64,000 nt of DNA, taken from Methylorubrum extorquens. Lineage in GTDB: Bacteria; Pseudomonadota; Alphaproteobacteria; Rhizobiales; Beijerinckiaceae. Positions within the stretch are counted from its first letter, which is position 1; each line of letters opens with the position of its first letter. This document shows positions 8,708 to 17,256 of the stretch, in pieces. Below the pieces are notes generated by a model, which ran no database searches, was not told the origin of the DNA, and saw only the letters and a program-made list of their open reading frames with translations. Location of the stretch: NCBI RefSeq assembly GCF_024169925.1, contig NZ_JALJXF010000001.1:812001-876000 (forward strand), given 5' to 3'. Position numbers and translations under genes: made by a program.

Positions 8708-9571
8708 ATGCCCTGGCCATATCTCCCGGACGAAACGGGCAAGTCCCACCAGCGGGAGCAAGCGATCGCCGACTGCAAAAAATATTGGGAGTATGAATCG
8801 CCTTGGCCTGATTACGACCTGATCAGTGAAAAGGCCCGCGCCCGCGATTTGTACGGACGGCTTCGCATTCCATACGATGAAAATATTGAAAATCTTAAAG
8901 AGATCATCAATAAATACGAGCCCGAGTGGGACCCCAGAACGGACGACGATGGACGACACTTCTGCAAAAATCCGACGATAAATTTGTCGTACCCCGAATA
9001 CGACGCATTCGTACTGTACTGTCTGGTCCGCCATTATCAGCCGAAGAAGATTATCGAACTCGGTTCAGGCATGTCGACGCGCGTGCTGGTCGATGCCGGA
9101 AGCCGGAACGCCGTGCCTCCTTCGATTGTATGCGTCGATAAATACGCCGCGGCATCAACGAAAGATGTTCTAAATCAAATTGGGGTTAGCTTTTTCGACC
9201 AGGACATCACTGAAACCGATATCGATTTATACGAATCCCTCGATGAGGGAGATATATTGTTTATTGACTCAAGTCACGTCTTAAAAAATTATGGAGATGT
9301 TGAGCTTGAGTTCATGATGATTTTGCCGGCACTTAAAAGTGGCGTCATTGTTCATGTCCATGACATCTTCCTGCCCTTCAATTATCCGGAACAGTGGATC
9401 ATCAATTGGAGGTGCGTTCTCACCGAGCAGCAAGTGCTCGCAGCCTATCTCCATGACAATGCGCGTGTCGAGATCATCGCCGCGAACGCATACAATGCGG
9501 CTCGAAAAATCTGCGTTCCTGATCGCATCCAATACCGACATGGTGGGTCTTTCTGGTTCAAAATCAAATAA
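8708..9571 (+). CDS. Class I SAM-dependent methyltransferase, horizontally acquired
   Basis: A 287-residue protein. The start at 8708 has GAGAGG 5 nt upstream; a longer reading from 8570 enters non-conserved sequence. The Rossmann motif I is KKIIELGSGMSTRVLVDAG, motif II ends IVCVDKY, and GDILFIDSSHVLKNYGDVELEFMMILP followed by SGVIVHVHDIFLP is typical of the Methyltransf_24 / cephalosporin-hydroxylase-like group often found in glycan or O-antigen loci. Many codons are AT-rich (AAA, ATT, TAT), unlike the flanking genes, which points to lateral transfer. It stands alone and is followed by an oppositely oriented terminator. The acceptor substrate is unknown. Confidence 0.75.
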   Translation: MPWPYLPDETGKSHQREQAIADCKKYWEYESPWPDYDLISEKARARDLYGRLRIPYDENIENLKEIINKYEPEWDPRTDDDGRHFCKNPTINLSYPEYDAFVLYCLVRHYQPKKIIELGSGMSTRVLVDAGSRNAVPPSIVCVDKYAAASTKDVLNQIGVSFFDQDITETDIDLYESLDEGDILFIDSSHVLKNYGDVELEFMMILPALKSGVIVHVHDIFLPFNYPEQWIINWRCVLTEQQVLAAYLHDNARVEIIAANAYNAARKICVPDRIQYRHGGSFWFKIK

Positions 9572-9601
9572 CGGTATTCACTCAGTCTCTGAGACGCGAG
9601 G

Positions 9602-9634
9602 AAAAAGCCCCGCCGCGGCTGTGCCGGGCGGGGC
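9602..9634 (-). terminator. Rho-independent terminator for leftward transcription
   Basis: GCCCCGCC (9607-9614) pairs with GGCGGGGC (9627-9634) around an 11-nt loop. Read on the minus strand it is followed by TTTTT (9602-9606), so it stops leftward transcription. No intact leftward gene lies immediately to its right, so it probably served a gene that has since decayed. Confidence 0.7.
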
Positions 9635-10553
9635 AAGTCGATGGTACCGGGACCGTTGGCGGGTGGGCATAGAATAGACGGGTGGCGGCGGGCGATCGTC
9701 CGGCGCAACTCGGCGGAGACCCGCCGAGAGAATAGCGTCGGGCGTTCGCGTACCTGTCCAGACGCAAGTCGGAAGCCAATAGTGTGCCCTCATCCGTCAG
9801 GACGCAAGCTTTGGTGCCATAGCTCCCACAAGAGCGGCCAAGCGCTTCCCAAGCCTTTTACTCGGCCGCCGATCCCTCTACTTACGGCACCTGCCGCTGT
9901 CAGGTGAGCCCGTACCGTTCTGCCGTCGCAGCACGCCGAGCACGACCTGTCGGCCATGCCAACGGCGATGGCCGTACTCGCGGATGTTGTGTACACGCGC
10001 CGTATCAGGTCCATCATCGTCTGAGAATTATCGGACGGCCTTGGCACGCGGCACTTCCGTGGGATCTGGCGCGACTACGTCAGGGCAACCGGTTTGCCCG
10101 AGGATGTCTGATGCATTGACGCGCGCGGGCGGTATCACTGAGGGCTCAACGCACGCCCGCTCCAGTGAGCGACGTCACCAGGCGGCTCCGAGAGGTCAGG
10201 GCCAGCACCTGAGCGACCGTGCCGATGGGTAGCGGCGCCTGCCCAGCGACCAGGTCAAGCGTGCAGGATATGCTTGACCGGGCGCGAACGCTCGGTGACA
10301 TGGGCGGTCAACCGCGCCATGACGACGTCATTGAGCAGCGCGCTGACAGTCCGGGCCCTCCGCCCAGACCTGTACACGACCTCACCCCCGTGAATCCTCT
10401 GTCTGCGTCAATGCACTCGGGCGAGGCGCAGCAACCGCCTCAGGATTGCCCCAGTGTGCTGGCTCTTGTACCCCAGCAGCGTAGGGCGAAGTGGTGCGAG
10501 GTTGCCTCCCAATAAGTACGCACAAGCCTCGTAATACTCACATGAGAAGCTGC
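9635..10553. other. Decayed island DNA with a transposase scrap
   Basis: No intact gene is visible. On the minus strand near 9788-9857 one frame reads GRSCGSYGTKACVLTDEG, which resembles the G-RS-GG-YGTK motif of IS5-family transposases, while the neighbouring frames are broken. The rest (10.0-10.5 kb) shows short overlapping frames on both strands without a recognisable family. The interval separates two laterally acquired methyltransferase genes. Confidence 0.4.
9788..9857 (-). pseudogene. IS5-family transposase fragment
   Basis: A minus-strand frame gives AWEALGRSCGSYGTKACVLTDEG, similar to the beta-strand region of IS5-type DDE transposases (GRSRGGYGTKxHxxxD). No start, no DDE triad and no terminal repeats can be found around it, so only a scrap remains. 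Confidence 0.35.
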
Positions 10554-11366
10554 ATGTCGAAATATAATATCATCCAAGACCAACTTCGCCTCGCGGCATC
10601 GGCGATAGCGTTCGATCTCACTAAACCCGAGGAACGCAAGCGGTCGTCGGACGCACTGTCTGACCTATTTCATCATATTCAGTCATGCTTGAGGCCAAAA
10701 ATATTCGTCGAATTTGGTGCTTATGAGGCGTTATTTTCAAGAAATATCAAATCTATGTTTCCTAATTCGCAATCGTTCGCATTCGAAGGAAATCCAAATA
10801 TTTATAATCATTTCTCCAAACTGCATGATTTCAAAGCGGCTGGAGTTGAATACAGGCATTCCCTCATCTCGGACTTAAATGGCTTCACAGAAATGATGGT
10901 GCAGTCCAAATGGGATGGGGACGACGCACCAGCATTACGCGGAAACGACTCTCTGCTCGTGCGAACCCATCCAGGGGTCGAGTACGAGCCGAAGAAAATT
11001 CCGTCGGTCCGGTTAGACAGTTTTTTTGACAAATCTCAGTTTGCAAATGCAGATTTCTCTCTGTGGATTGATGTCGAGGGCGCCTTTGAAAAAGTGTTCG
11101 ATGGCGCACAAGAAACACTAAGTAAAACGAAAAGTTTGCTGATTGAGGTCGAGGAGTTCAGTCACTGGGCAGGGCAGTGGTTATACGACGATGTCCATGA
11201 GGCGCTGACAGGATTAGGTTTCGTAGCTGTAGCGAGGGATTTCGAGTATTTCAATCAGTTTAATGTTTTGTACATTCATGAGTCGGCTATGAGCGACCAT
11301 CTTATTCGAACAGCGATCACAACTTATCTATCCGGAATTATGCACACTGGCAGAAAAAGCGGTTAA
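10554..11366 (+). CDS. FkbM-family methyltransferase, horizontally acquired
   Basis: A 270-residue protein. The start at 10554 (MSKYNIIQDQ) has GAGAAG 4 nt upstream; an ATG at 10542 is also possible. Motif I is PKIFVEFGAYEALFSRN, followed by SQSFAFEGNPNIYNHF. The hallmark late motif SLWIDVEGAFEKVFDGAQETL, then SLLIEVEEF, identifies FkbM-type enzymes. These are SAM-dependent O-methyltransferases common in glycan and secondary-metabolite clusters. Base composition is much richer in A and T than the chromosome around it. Broken mobile elements flank it on both sides, and no glycosyltransferase partners remain nearby. Confidence 0.8.
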   Translation: MSKYNIIQDQLRLAASAIAFDLTKPEERKRSSDALSDLFHHIQSCLRPKIFVEFGAYEALFSRNIKSMFPNSQSFAFEGNPNIYNHFSKLHDFKAAGVEYRHSLISDLNGFTEMMVQSKWDGDDAPALRGNDSLLVRTHPGVEYEPKKIPSVRLDSFFDKSQFANADFSLWIDVEGAFEKVFDGAQETLSKTKSLLIEVEEFSHWAGQWLYDDVHEALTGLGFVAVARDFEYFNQFNVLYIHESAMSDHLIRTAITTYLSGIMHTGRKSG

Positions 11367-11429
11367 GTCGTCTCTGCTCAGAGCGCCCAACAGAACGGCA
11401 CGATGCGATCGGAGAGGCGTTGGTCGGGT

Positions 11430-11885
11430 ATGGCTCGACCTCTGCTTCCCGACGATCGCTGGACCGAGGTCGCCCTCATTCTGCCGCCGCCCCCTCCGCG
11501 CTTGAAGGGCAGACGGCCTCCGATTGAGAACCGCGCCGTGCTCACCGGCATCCTGTTCTTGCTGCGCTCGGGGCTGCCCTGGGAGACGTTGCCGGCGGAG
11601 ATGGGCTGCAGCTGCGGCATGAGTTGCTGGGGCCGCCTTCGCAACTGGCAGGCGGCCGGCGTGTGTGGGCGCGGTTGCGTTAGGTTCTGTTGAAGCGCCT
11701 GCCCGCGACCGATGACCTTGATTGGTGGCGGTTAAGCTTGGATGGCGCCTCCGTCCCGGCCAAAAAGGGGGGCCTGCCACCGGCCCGAACCCGACGGGCC
11801 GGGGCAAGCCGGGGACGAAGTGCCACCTTGTCACCGATGCCCGCGGCACACCGCTCGGCATGAGGCTGGTGCCCACCCAATTCGG
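11430..11885 (+). pseudogene. IS5-family transposase, frameshifted and truncated
   Basis: The start MARPLLPDDRWTEVALILPP, then FLLRSGLPWETLPAEMGC and CWGRLRNWQAAGV, is the N-terminal DUF4096-like part of an IS5 transposase. Beyond 11690 the homologous reading continues only in other frames: LPATDDLDWWRLSLDGASVPAK, then TGPNPTGRGKPGTKCHLVTDARGTPLG. At least one stop and a frameshift therefore separate the parts. Similarity ends at a stop next to another broken gene, so the catalytic C-terminal half is missing. Confidence 0.75.
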
Positions 11886-12944
11886 CTAGATGCTGTTGGG
11901 GTAGAGACCGCCGGGGATCACCAGTTCGCAGAACGGCTGCCTGGCGAAGGGGCGCGAGATCTGGATGCTCGCTCACCGCTTCACGGATACAGGCTGCCGT
12001 TTTCAAGTAGCCCGTCATTACCGCGTTCGGATCCGCCATGTAGGCGCTCAGCGCCTCGGCCATCAGTTCGGGCGGGGCTTCGGCATCGGTGTAGCCTGCC
12101 GCTTTCGAAGTGAAATTGCGCCGGTCGGAGCCTTGGGCGAGAACCGACGCGACCTGCTCCGGTATGTCGCCACGGCTGGCCATGGCGCCCCGAAAGATGG
12201 GGTCGTTGTTCTCGTTGTAGAGCGCGGTCAGCTCGCGCTTCGCGCTACCCTGGGGGATCGCGTTGATGCGGCGGGCGCCGACGAATTCGCCAGCGATGTC
12301 GTCGATGGCATGGCCGGTCTCGTGCCGAAGCACGGCGGCTTGCTGACCGGGATCAAGGCTTCCGCTGATCGGACGCGTCGGGCGGTTCCGTCCGGCCGTG
12401 TCTCGCGGATGTATCGTCCCACGTCCCGACCGAGAGCCCCTTGCGGGACAACCTGATAGCCCTCGCTAAGGAGTCCCGTTGCGATTGCGTCAAGTTCCGC
12501 GTCCGAAACGGCCCGCTCTGCGCCGCCAGCTTCGCGGCGACCGGCGACAACGGCGCTGGCTTGGAGGGTGCGCCCTTCCATGTCTCTGGTGAGACGTCCC
12601 GAGGAATCTGCGGGCGGTCCATCGGGCCATCTCGCTGCTGGATAATCGGCCTCGAACGGACGGACCAGACGAGGAATCGGATCGTACACCGGAACGAACC
12701 GGGAGACGATCTCGGCATCACCTGAAGTCGCAAGTTTATCGGCCGACGAGCGACTGGCCCAGCCGGCGCCGCCCGTCATCGCGAGCCCGGCGATTGTCTT
12801 CGCCCTATCGACTGCCGCATTGCTCACATGGCCCGTCGCCGGATCGTAGACACTGGCCTCGCCGCGGTAGACGAACCGCACGCACGAGGTTTTGGCGCGC
12901 GATGCCGAAATCGACACGGCCTCTCCAGTTTGAGCCGGAGCTAA
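11886..12944 (-). pseudogene. Fragment of a phage/plasmid large polyvalent protein with metalloprotease-like motif
   Basis: The upstream minus-strand frame reads YRGEASVYDPATGHVSNAAV and later GRDVGRYIRETRPDGTARRV. Near 12357 the frame shifts and continues DPGQQAAVLRHETGHAIDDI, then ALSAYMADPNAVMTGYLKTA. HETGH followed by a downstream EALSAY glutamate forms a zincin-like HExxH...E pattern, seen in the C-terminal parts of very large polyvalent proteins of phages and conjugative plasmids. The 5' part is cut by the IS5 copy at 12945, the open frame running straight into the insertion. A second frame change near 11960 leads to a stop at 11886. The gene is not functional. Confidence 0.55.
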
Positions 12945-13862
12945 GAGTCCGTCCGATAAGTCACGAAGCGCGTCCGAGGCGTCGGACGAGGATCATGGCA
13001 GCGGCGGCGTAGAGGAAGGCTTGGGCCGAGGCGAGGGTGGCCTCCGGATCCTTCCAGAGGCGGCGATTGCGGCTGATCCAGGCGAAGAAGCGCTCGACGA
13101 CCCAGCGGCGCGGGTGAACGGCGAAGCCGACCTGCCCGGGTGGCTTGCGCACGATCGCGACGGTGATGCTCGTGGCCGTGGCGGGTCGGTCTCCGGCATA
13201 GCCAGCATCGGCGAACGCCTTGGTGATGAACGGGAAGGTGCGACGCGACAAACGCAGCACCGGCACCGCTCCGTCGCGATCCTGTACGTCGGCGGGCTGC
13301 GGATCGAGGACGAGGGCACGCCCGTCCGTGTCGACCAGAGCTTGGCGCTTACGGCCCTTCACCTTCTTGCCGGCATCGTAGCCGCGCGGCCCGCCGCTCT
13401 CGGTGGTCTTGATGCTCTGGCTATCCAGAACCGCCGCCGACGGCGAAGCCTCGCGTCCGACCCGTTCACGGTCAGCCATGACGAGGTGGTGGTTGATCCG
13501 GCCGAACAGGCCGTCGTCGCGCCAGCGGCTGAAGTAGCCGTAGGTGGTCGAGCGGGGTGGCAGATCCTTGGGGATCAGCCGCCACGCGATCCCGCCGCGC
13601 AGCACGTAGAAGATCGCGTTCAGGATCTCCCGCATCGTCCAGACCGGCGGACGCCCGCACGGTGCAGGCTTGGGCATCAGCGGCTCGACCACAGCCCACT
13701 CGGCATCCGTCAGGTCGGTTTCGTAGCGCAGGCCCGAGCGGCTATGCTGCCGCCGGGTAGTCGGGGTCCACATGGCACTTCCAGGTCAGGCTTCAGCACC
13801 CTTCTGGAAGCATCGCCATCCCGGCCACTCAACCCCAAACTCAACCCTTATCGGACGGGTTC
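12945..13862 (-). mobile_element. Complete IS5-family insertion sequence (918 bp)
   Basis: The terminal inverted repeats are GAGTCCGTCCGATAAG (12945-12960) and, reversed, GAACCCGTCCGATAAG (13862-13847), 16 bp with two mismatches. The element is flanked by TAA on both sides (12942-12944 and 13863-13865), a 3-bp target duplication of the TNA type typical of one IS5 subgroup. It carries a single intact transposase gene and interrupts the polyvalent-protein fragment. Confidence 0.85.
12961..13773 (-). CDS. IS5-family DDE transposase, intact
   Basis: A 270-residue transposase filling the insertion sequence. The N-terminal domain (YETDLTDAEWAVVEPLMPKP, GGIAWRLIPKDLPP) is the DUF4096 type. The catalytic triad is visible: Asp117 in AAVLDSQSIKTTE, Asp189 in AFADAGYAGDR and Glu228 in VERFFAWISRNRRL, the last within the Y/W-2-R-3-E-6-R/K-type signature. 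All three are present without frameshift, so the element may still be active. The start at 13773 uses MWTPTTRRQ; a later start cannot be excluded. Confidence 0.85.
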   Translation of the reverse strand: MWTPTTRRQHSRSGLRYETDLTDAEWAVVEPLMPKPAPCGRPPVWTMREILNAIFYVLRGGIAWRLIPKDLPPRSTTYGYFSRWRDDGLFGRINHHLVMADRERVGREASPSAAVLDSQSIKTTESGGPRGYDAGKKVKGRKRQALVDTDGRALVLDPQPADVQDRDGAVPVLRLSRRTFPFITKAFADAGYAGDRPATATSITVAIVRKPPGQVGFAVHPRRWVVERFFAWISRNRRLWKDPEATLASAQAFLYAAAAMILVRRLGRAS

Positions 13863-13882
13863 TAAGGAACTCGTCATCCAAG

Positions 13883-14011
13883 ATGCTGACCGCCCGCGTG
13901 CGAGTGATCCCCTCGGAGGAGATCGACGCGCGCTTCGTTCCCGTCGATCCGACCGAGCCCGTCGAGCGCTCGCGGCTGCACGCCGTGCCGAAGCCCGAGG
14001 GGCAGCAATGA
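13883..14011 (+). CDS. Small fragment or short gene of the island
   Basis: 42 residues (MLTARVRVIPSEEIDARFVP...). It begins 20 bp after the insertion sequence and overlaps the next start codon (ATGA). It is probably the 3' remnant of a longer phage or plasmid gene cut by the IS insertion. No family is recognised. Confidence 0.4.
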   Translation: MLTARVRVIPSEEIDARFVPVDPTEPVERSRLHAVPKPEGQQ

Positions 14012-14256
14012 GCCACCCGACTATGACGGACGACGATCTGCGCCACCTGTGCAAGGTCGCCAGCATTGGGGTCAGCAGCCTGAAAGATCCAGACTTCATC
14101 CGCGGGCTGACTTGGGAGGCCAGCGAGAGCGAGCACGCCGATTTTAGCAACATCTTCGGCATCATCGGCGACGCCTTCTTCGAGCTCGCCCGGCGGCAAG
14201 ACATGCTGCCGACGTTCCGAGTGCAGGCAGGCCGCCATCCGGGACCCGCAACATGA
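14008..14256 (+). CDS. Hypothetical protein of phage-type module
   Basis: 82 residues, overlapping the preceding and following genes by ATGA junctions, so the three were translated as one unit. The sequence (TMTDDDLRHLCKVASIGVSS..., FGIIGDAFFELARRQDML) is acidic and probably helical, with no recognised motif. Its position directly before an excisionase-like gene and an integrase remnant is typical of small accessory genes at the integrase end of phages or islands. Confidence 0.5.
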   Translation: MSHPTMTDDDLRHLCKVASIGVSSLKDPDFIRGLTWEASESEHADFSNIFGIIGDAFFELARRQDMLPTFRVQAGRHPGPAT

Positions 14257-14408
14257 GACGTGCGGTGTCCTACCCGCCGGGATCTTGGCCGCTCGAAATG
14301 CGCGCCGAGACCGCCGCCGCCTACTGTGACGAGTCGCTCCTCATGCAGCCCCTCCAGCCAGAAGCTTGGGCAGACGCACGAGGTTTTAAGCGACGGCCGC
14401 GAAGGTGA
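14253..14408 (+). pseudogene. Truncated AlpA/excisionase-like gene
   Basis: 51 residues starting in the ATGA overlap with the preceding gene. PPGSWPLEMRAETAAAYCDE resembles the first helix of the HTH domain of small excisionase/AlpA-like proteins of rhizobial phages (WPxxMxAxxAAAYxxExS). The rest of the domain is replaced by unrelated residues (ADARGFKRRPRR), consistent with a deletion that also removed the start of the following integrase. Confidence 0.45.
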
Positions 14409-14420
14409 AGACCGCTTTGA

Positions 14421-14757
14421 CCTTGGGCAGGGAACGCTGATCGTCACGTGCCACCAGTTCGACCGACGCCGTAAGGTGCATCTGCCGTGGTAGCCGGACT
14501 ACTTCCGGCATTAGGTCGCGGAAATCCGTGAGGCTGCCGGGATCGATGACGACGTGAAGTTCATGGGCCTGCGCCATGGCGGCAACGTCGAGCGCGCCGA
14601 GGCTGGCTTGAACGATGCGTTGCTTCGCGGGCTCAGCGATCACCTGACCACGGCCGCGCTGCTTCGGTACGCGCAGAGCACGGCGGCGCGAGCAAGCGGC
14701 TTGAGGTCAGAGCGAAGCGCGAGGTTTTGTCGAGATGAGCCGCTGATGCCATGTTGA
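14421..14757 (+). pseudogene. Tyrosine recombinase (integrase) remnant
   Basis: In one frame the strand reads RRKVHLPW, stop, PDYFRH, stop, VAEIREAAGIDDDVKFMGL, then RHGGNVERAEAGLNDALLRG and LSDHLTTAALLRYAQST. The GLRH...G pattern, the LSDH box and the final LLRYAQ match the RxxH, H/W and Tyr motifs of phage integrases. Two in-frame stops (about 14490 and 14511) and the missing N-terminus make it a pseudogene. It lies 38 bp from the 3' end of tRNA-Lys, the expected place for the integrase of a tRNA-targeting element. Confidence 0.75.
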
Positions 14758-14795
14758 AACGGCATTCCCAGTATGGGCTAAACGCTTGGAACTAT

Positions 14796-14871
<76 letters not shown>

Positions 14872-15067
14872 GAAGCCTCGGGGGAGAGGCTGCACCGCCG
14901 GGCCACCAATCCCGTTCGGTGGCGGCGGATTAGCAACGGGCGGACGGCCTGTCCAGCCCCCTTCGACAAGTTTTCCGACAAAGCGTTTGCGGGGACCTCC
15001 CGTCCCGTGCGGCCGCACATGCGCGCTGGCGCGTGACGGGCGCGGTCGTCTCGGGTAAAGCGCAAGG

Positions 15068-15997
15068 ATGAGCCTTTTACGCGCCCTGCGAATCGGAACC
15101 CGCGGCAGCCCGATGGCGCTGGCCCAAACAGGCATGGTCCGCGATCGGATCGTCGCTGCCAATCCGGGATTGGAGACGGAGATCGTCGTCGTCTCGACCG
15201 TGGCCGATCGCGTGCTCGATCGGCCGCTCTCGGAGATCGGCGGAAAAGGCTTGTTCACGAAGGAACTGGAACAGGCCCTGTTTGCCGACGAGATCGATGT
15301 CGCCGTTCACTCGATGAAGGACGTGGAGACGTGGCTGCCCGACGGGCTCGCCATCGCCTGCATCCTGGAACGCGACGACCCGCGCGACGCCTTCCTCAGC
15401 GCGAATGGGGCCAACGGCCTGGCCGACCTGCCCCCCGGTGCACGGGTTGGCACCTCTTCGCTCAGGCGTGGAGCACAGGTGCTGATGCACCGGCCCGATC
15501 TCACCATCGTGCCCCTGCGCGGCAACGCCAACACCCGGATGCGCAAGCTGGAAGCGGGGGAGTGCGATGCCACGCTGCTGGCGCTCGCCGGCCTGCAGCG
15601 CCTCGGGATGGCGGATGTCGCCCGCAGCGTGCTCTCGGTGGACGAGATGCTCCCGGCCGTGGCGCAAGGCGCACTCGGCATCGAGTGCCGGGCCGGTGAC
15701 GACACCATCCGGGCGCTGCTGGCGCCCGTCGCCTGCGCCACCACGACGACGGCGCTCGATGCGGAGCGCGGGCTCCTTGCCGAACTCGACGGCTCGTGCC
15801 GCACACCCATCGCGGCACTCGCGCAGGTGAGGGGGGATCGCATCAGCCTCGACGGGTTGCTGTTCCTGCCCGACGGCAGCCGCCACTGGTCGGTCCATCG
15901 CGAGGGACTGGCCACGGACGCGGACGCGATCGGCCGCGATGCGGGCGCCGAGCTGAAGCAGGCGGCGGGCGACGTCTACTTCGCTCACCTCAAGTAG
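15068..15997 (+). CDS. hemC: Hydroxymethylbilane synthase (porphobilinogen deaminase)
   Basis: A 309-residue cytosolic enzyme that joins four porphobilinogen molecules into hydroxymethylbilane, upstream of haem, bacteriochlorophyll and cobalamin. Family marks are RIGTRGSPMALAQ at the N-terminus, GKGLFTKELEQAL, AVHSMKDVETWLP, RVGTSSLRRGAQVL and LRGNANTRMRKLEAGE. The dipyrromethane cofactor cysteine lies in LDGSCRTPIAAL. The length is normal. It stands alone between the tRNA and a surface-glycan pair; a degenerate repeat follows its stop codon. Confidence 0.96.
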   Translation: MSLLRALRIGTRGSPMALAQTGMVRDRIVAANPGLETEIVVVSTVADRVLDRPLSEIGGKGLFTKELEQALFADEIDVAVHSMKDVETWLPDGLAIACILERDDPRDAFLSANGANGLADLPPGARVGTSSLRRGAQVLMHRPDLTIVPLRGNANTRMRKLEAGECDATLLALAGLQRLGMADVARSVLSVDEMLPAVAQGALGIECRAGDDTIRALLAPVACATTTTALDAERGLLAELDGSCRTPIAALAQVRGDRISLDGLLFLPDGSRHWSVHREGLATDADAIGRDAGAELKQAAGDVYFAHLK

Positions 15998-16000
15998 CTT

Positions 16001-16060
16001 CGTCTCGTCCTAAATCTGGTAGATCCCTTCGGGAACCCGGACTTGAGCTCCGGTATGATC
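16001..16060 (-). repeat. Dispersed intergenic repeat, degenerate half copy
   Basis: AAATCTGGTAGATCCCTTCG followed by GGAACCCGGACTTGAGCTC aligns with the AAATCCGGCCGATCCCGTCG and GGATGGCGGATTTGGGCTTC segments of the copy at 39034-39145. Only this half of the element remains. It starts just after the hemC stop codon. Confidence 0.5.
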
Positions 16061-16147
16061 CCGCCGTGCTGGCATGACGGGTCGCATGCTGAAGCGCCGG
16101 CACGGGCTGAGCGTTATGCGTGCCGCTTGAATCGGACGGAACGCCGA

Positions 16148-17209
16148 TCAGGCAAGACTGCGCTCGATCGTCTCCTCGTCGCAGATGACGCCTGCGGTGC
16201 CGGCGAACTCCGCTTCGCTGTCGTGTGCGGACTGCGGCTCCGGTTTCTCGGCTGAACCGGAGGCGAAGCTCGCCATGAAGGCGCGCATCACGTGGGCGAC
16301 GCCAGCCTCGGCGATTCCACGCTGATCTTCCTCGTAGTAGCGCCCGCCATTGGTGTGGCTCGTAATGATCTCGTAGGACGGGAAGTAGACGAGCCGCGGA
16401 TCGCAGCGTTCGCAGACCTCTCCGGCAGCCGCCCGCAGCACCGCTTTCGAGTGTGCGTTCGCGACGAGCACGTGCTGGTCGCGATAGGTCGCGATCAGCG
16501 GCACCGGCGAGACGGTGAGGATGACCCGCGCGCTCGCATTCACGCTCCAGAGCCGATCGAGGAAGCCGTTGACGTCGGCGATCACCTCGGCCGTGCCCGC
16601 ATTGACGAAAGCGACCTCCTGCGGATCGAATTGCCCACCCGCGACGCCCGGCGCGAGGGAGAGCGCCGCCCCATCGGCGCGGCAACGCCAGCCCTCGGTG
16701 AGGCCGAGCGTCACGACCAGCACGTCGAGGCTTTCAAAGAGATCGCGCACCCGCGCGAGATGGGTTTGCCGGGCCTCGATCACCGCCGCCTCGTCGGCGA
16801 AGCCATCTGGTTCGATGGTCGGGCGGAACGGATCGACAAGGCGTCCGTCCTCTCGCTGCCACGCCTTGAGTTGCGGATCGAAGGCGCCGAAGGCCCGGTC
16901 GAACAGTTGCACGAACTGTCGCGGACCGTAGAGATTGCCGTAGCGCGCCGAGAAGGTGCCGAACTGACGCGCGGTCGCCTCGGATTCGCTCAGCCCCTGG
17001 GGCGCGGTTTCCGTGACATGGTAGTTGAATCCGCCGCGGGCCAGCGCTTGCGAGACGCGTTGCGCGAAGCAGGAGCCGGCCGTGGCGACGCGATCGGTGC
17101 GGGCGATGCCAAAGGTGCCGCGCGGTCCCGGATCGAGGGCGAAGGGCGGCACGCCCGCCACCGCCTTGCGCCAGAAGCGCTCGGCCGGTAGATCGCGGTA
17201 AGGGTTCAT
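16148..17209 (-). CDS. GSCFA domain protein
   Basis: 353 residues from the ATG at 17209 (MNPYRDLPAERFW); an upstream in-frame start at 17233 adds eight residues. The naming motif ATAGSCFAQRVSQAL lies near residue 45, followed by GNLYGPRQFVQLFDRAFG, LDVLVVTLGLTEGW, RVILTVSPVPLIATY and FPSYEII. The GSCFA domain belongs to the SGNH-hydrolase-like set found in capsule and exopolysaccharide genes. It is probably an esterase or acyl-modifying enzyme of a surface glycan. It is divergent from a WcbI-family gene only 47 bp away, supporting a shared role. Confidence 0.8.
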   Translation of the reverse strand: MNPYRDLPAERFWRKAVAGVPPFALDPGPRGTFGIARTDRVATAGSCFAQRVSQALARGGFNYHVTETAPQGLSESEATARQFGTFSARYGNLYGPRQFVQLFDRAFGAFDPQLKAWQREDGRLVDPFRPTIEPDGFADEAAVIEARQTHLARVRDLFESLDVLVVTLGLTEGWRCRADGAALSLAPGVAGGQFDPQEVAFVNAGTAEVIADVNGFLDRLWSVNASARVILTVSPVPLIATYRDQHVLVANAHSKAVLRAAAGEVCERCDPRLVYFPSYEIITSHTNGGRYYEEDQRGIAEAGVAHVMRAFMASFASGSAEKPEPQSAHDSEAEFAGTAGVICDEETIERSLA

Positions 17210-17256
17210 CGCCTGATCCGATCCTGCACGCATGCCCGCGAGAGGCCGCGCGCCGC

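Noticed and set aside
9578..9793. Short minus-strand frame to the right of the terminator at 9602
   Set aside because: It runs through the terminator hairpin itself, which argues against coding function.
10219..10515. A 98-codon plus-strand frame in the decayed island
   Set aside because: No ribosome-binding site, no recognised family, and it lies in a stretch with equal numbers of overlapping frames on both strands.
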